Shown one piece after another: positions 63,603 through 64,000 of a stretch of DNA of 64,000 nt. The notes under the pieces are model-generated. The model saw only the letters and a program-made list of their open reading frames with translations. It made no database searches and was not told the DNA's origin. A program made the position numbers and the translations under genes. The stretch's first letter is position 1; every line of letters starts with the position of its first letter. The DNA is from Patella vulgata (taxonomy: Eukaryota > Mollusca > Gastropoda > Patellidae), in contig NC_065880.2 in the NCBI RefSeq assembly GCF_932274485.2, positions 51,818,894 through 51,882,893 of the forward strand. The letters are read 5' to 3'.

Positions 63603-63910
63603 ATTAGAGAGAGAGAGAGAGATAGAGAGAGAGAGAAATGGGGTTTAACGTCCACTCCACTCGACACAAACTTGGTAATTTCGGGACTAACACATGGTTT
63701 AATTTTATTTCAATAATTCGCTTGCGCGTAGGGGTCTTTAGCAGTGGGAGGAAACTGGAGGGCCCGGAGAAAACCCACAAGGTTGGACAGGCGTCCCTAC
63801 TCCTTGTCACGTACTTCCGGGGATTCGAAACCATGCCAGTTGACTCAGTGACAGGCTTTATGATACAGCGAGCACGTGCTAACCATTTGGCCATCCACCC
63901 CCCCCCCCCC
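63603..63910 (-). repeat. SINE-1 (tRNA-derived), full-length copy
   Basis: Reverse copy from a long (GA)n run through GAAATGGGGTTTAACGTCC, the body and box B (GGGGATTCGAAACC) to GGCCATCCACC and an oligo-C run. It is very similar to the copy at 43248. Confidence 0.92.
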
Positions 63911-64000
63911 AGATGAATTTGAGATTAGTTATGAATAAGATGTTATATAAATTACTCAATAAAAGAACATTACAAGTATTGTGTAAGTTTTCAATTTATA

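Overview
This window is nuclear DNA of an AT-rich animal genome, most likely a mollusc (perhaps a gastropod). That assignment is inference. It rests on five intron-containing genes with GT-AG splice sites, many copies of tRNA-headed SINEs ending in GGACGTTAAACCCC, and many DNA transposons with internal tandem repeats of a kind known from mollusc genomes. There are no bacterial, viral or organellar genes, and I saw no retrovirus-like element.

Gene layout, left to right: (1) 1351-11410 (+), an extended-PHD-finger protein with an acidic linker and a C-terminal half I do not recognise (8 exons, about 731 aa). (2) 18539-26529 (+), inositol polyphosphate multikinase, IPMK (5 exons, 299 aa). (3) 33216-37083 (+), ZCCHC24-like zinc-finger protein (4 exons, 228 aa) with a probable 2-kb 3' UTR. 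(4) 43841-60773 (-), the large subunit of microsomal triglyceride transfer protein, MTTP. All 18 coding exons can be joined in frame to 891 aa, against about 894 in human. (5) 61363 to beyond 62733 (+), the first two exons of the tRNA guanine-9 methyltransferase TRMT10A; the gene runs off the right edge. MTTP and TRMT10A lie head to head with 589 bp between start codons. As I recall it, the same arrangement exists in human 4q23, so this looks like an old bidirectional promoter.

The rest is mostly transposable-element debris in introns and intergenic DNA. I can define: a tRNA-derived SINE family (SINE-1, eight copies); a second tRNA-derived SINE family (SINE-2) with a different head but the same 3' tail; three families of tandem-repeat-cored elements with inverted subterminal repeats and a 3' hairpin, which resemble Helentron-associated elements; four TIR elements of hAT type, one with a perfect 8-bp target-site duplication; a 1.1-kb near-spacerless palindrome; a 1.5-kb element with long inverted repeats built of CGACA-type units and carrying its own SINE insertion; and several minisatellites. 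11.4-18.5 kb and 26.5-33.2 kb are almost wholly such material, whereas 37.1-43.8 kb is comparatively clean and probably holds the facing 3' UTRs of ZCCHC24 and MTTP.

Exon boundaries come from reading frame continuity and consensus splice sites only; no transcript evidence was available.
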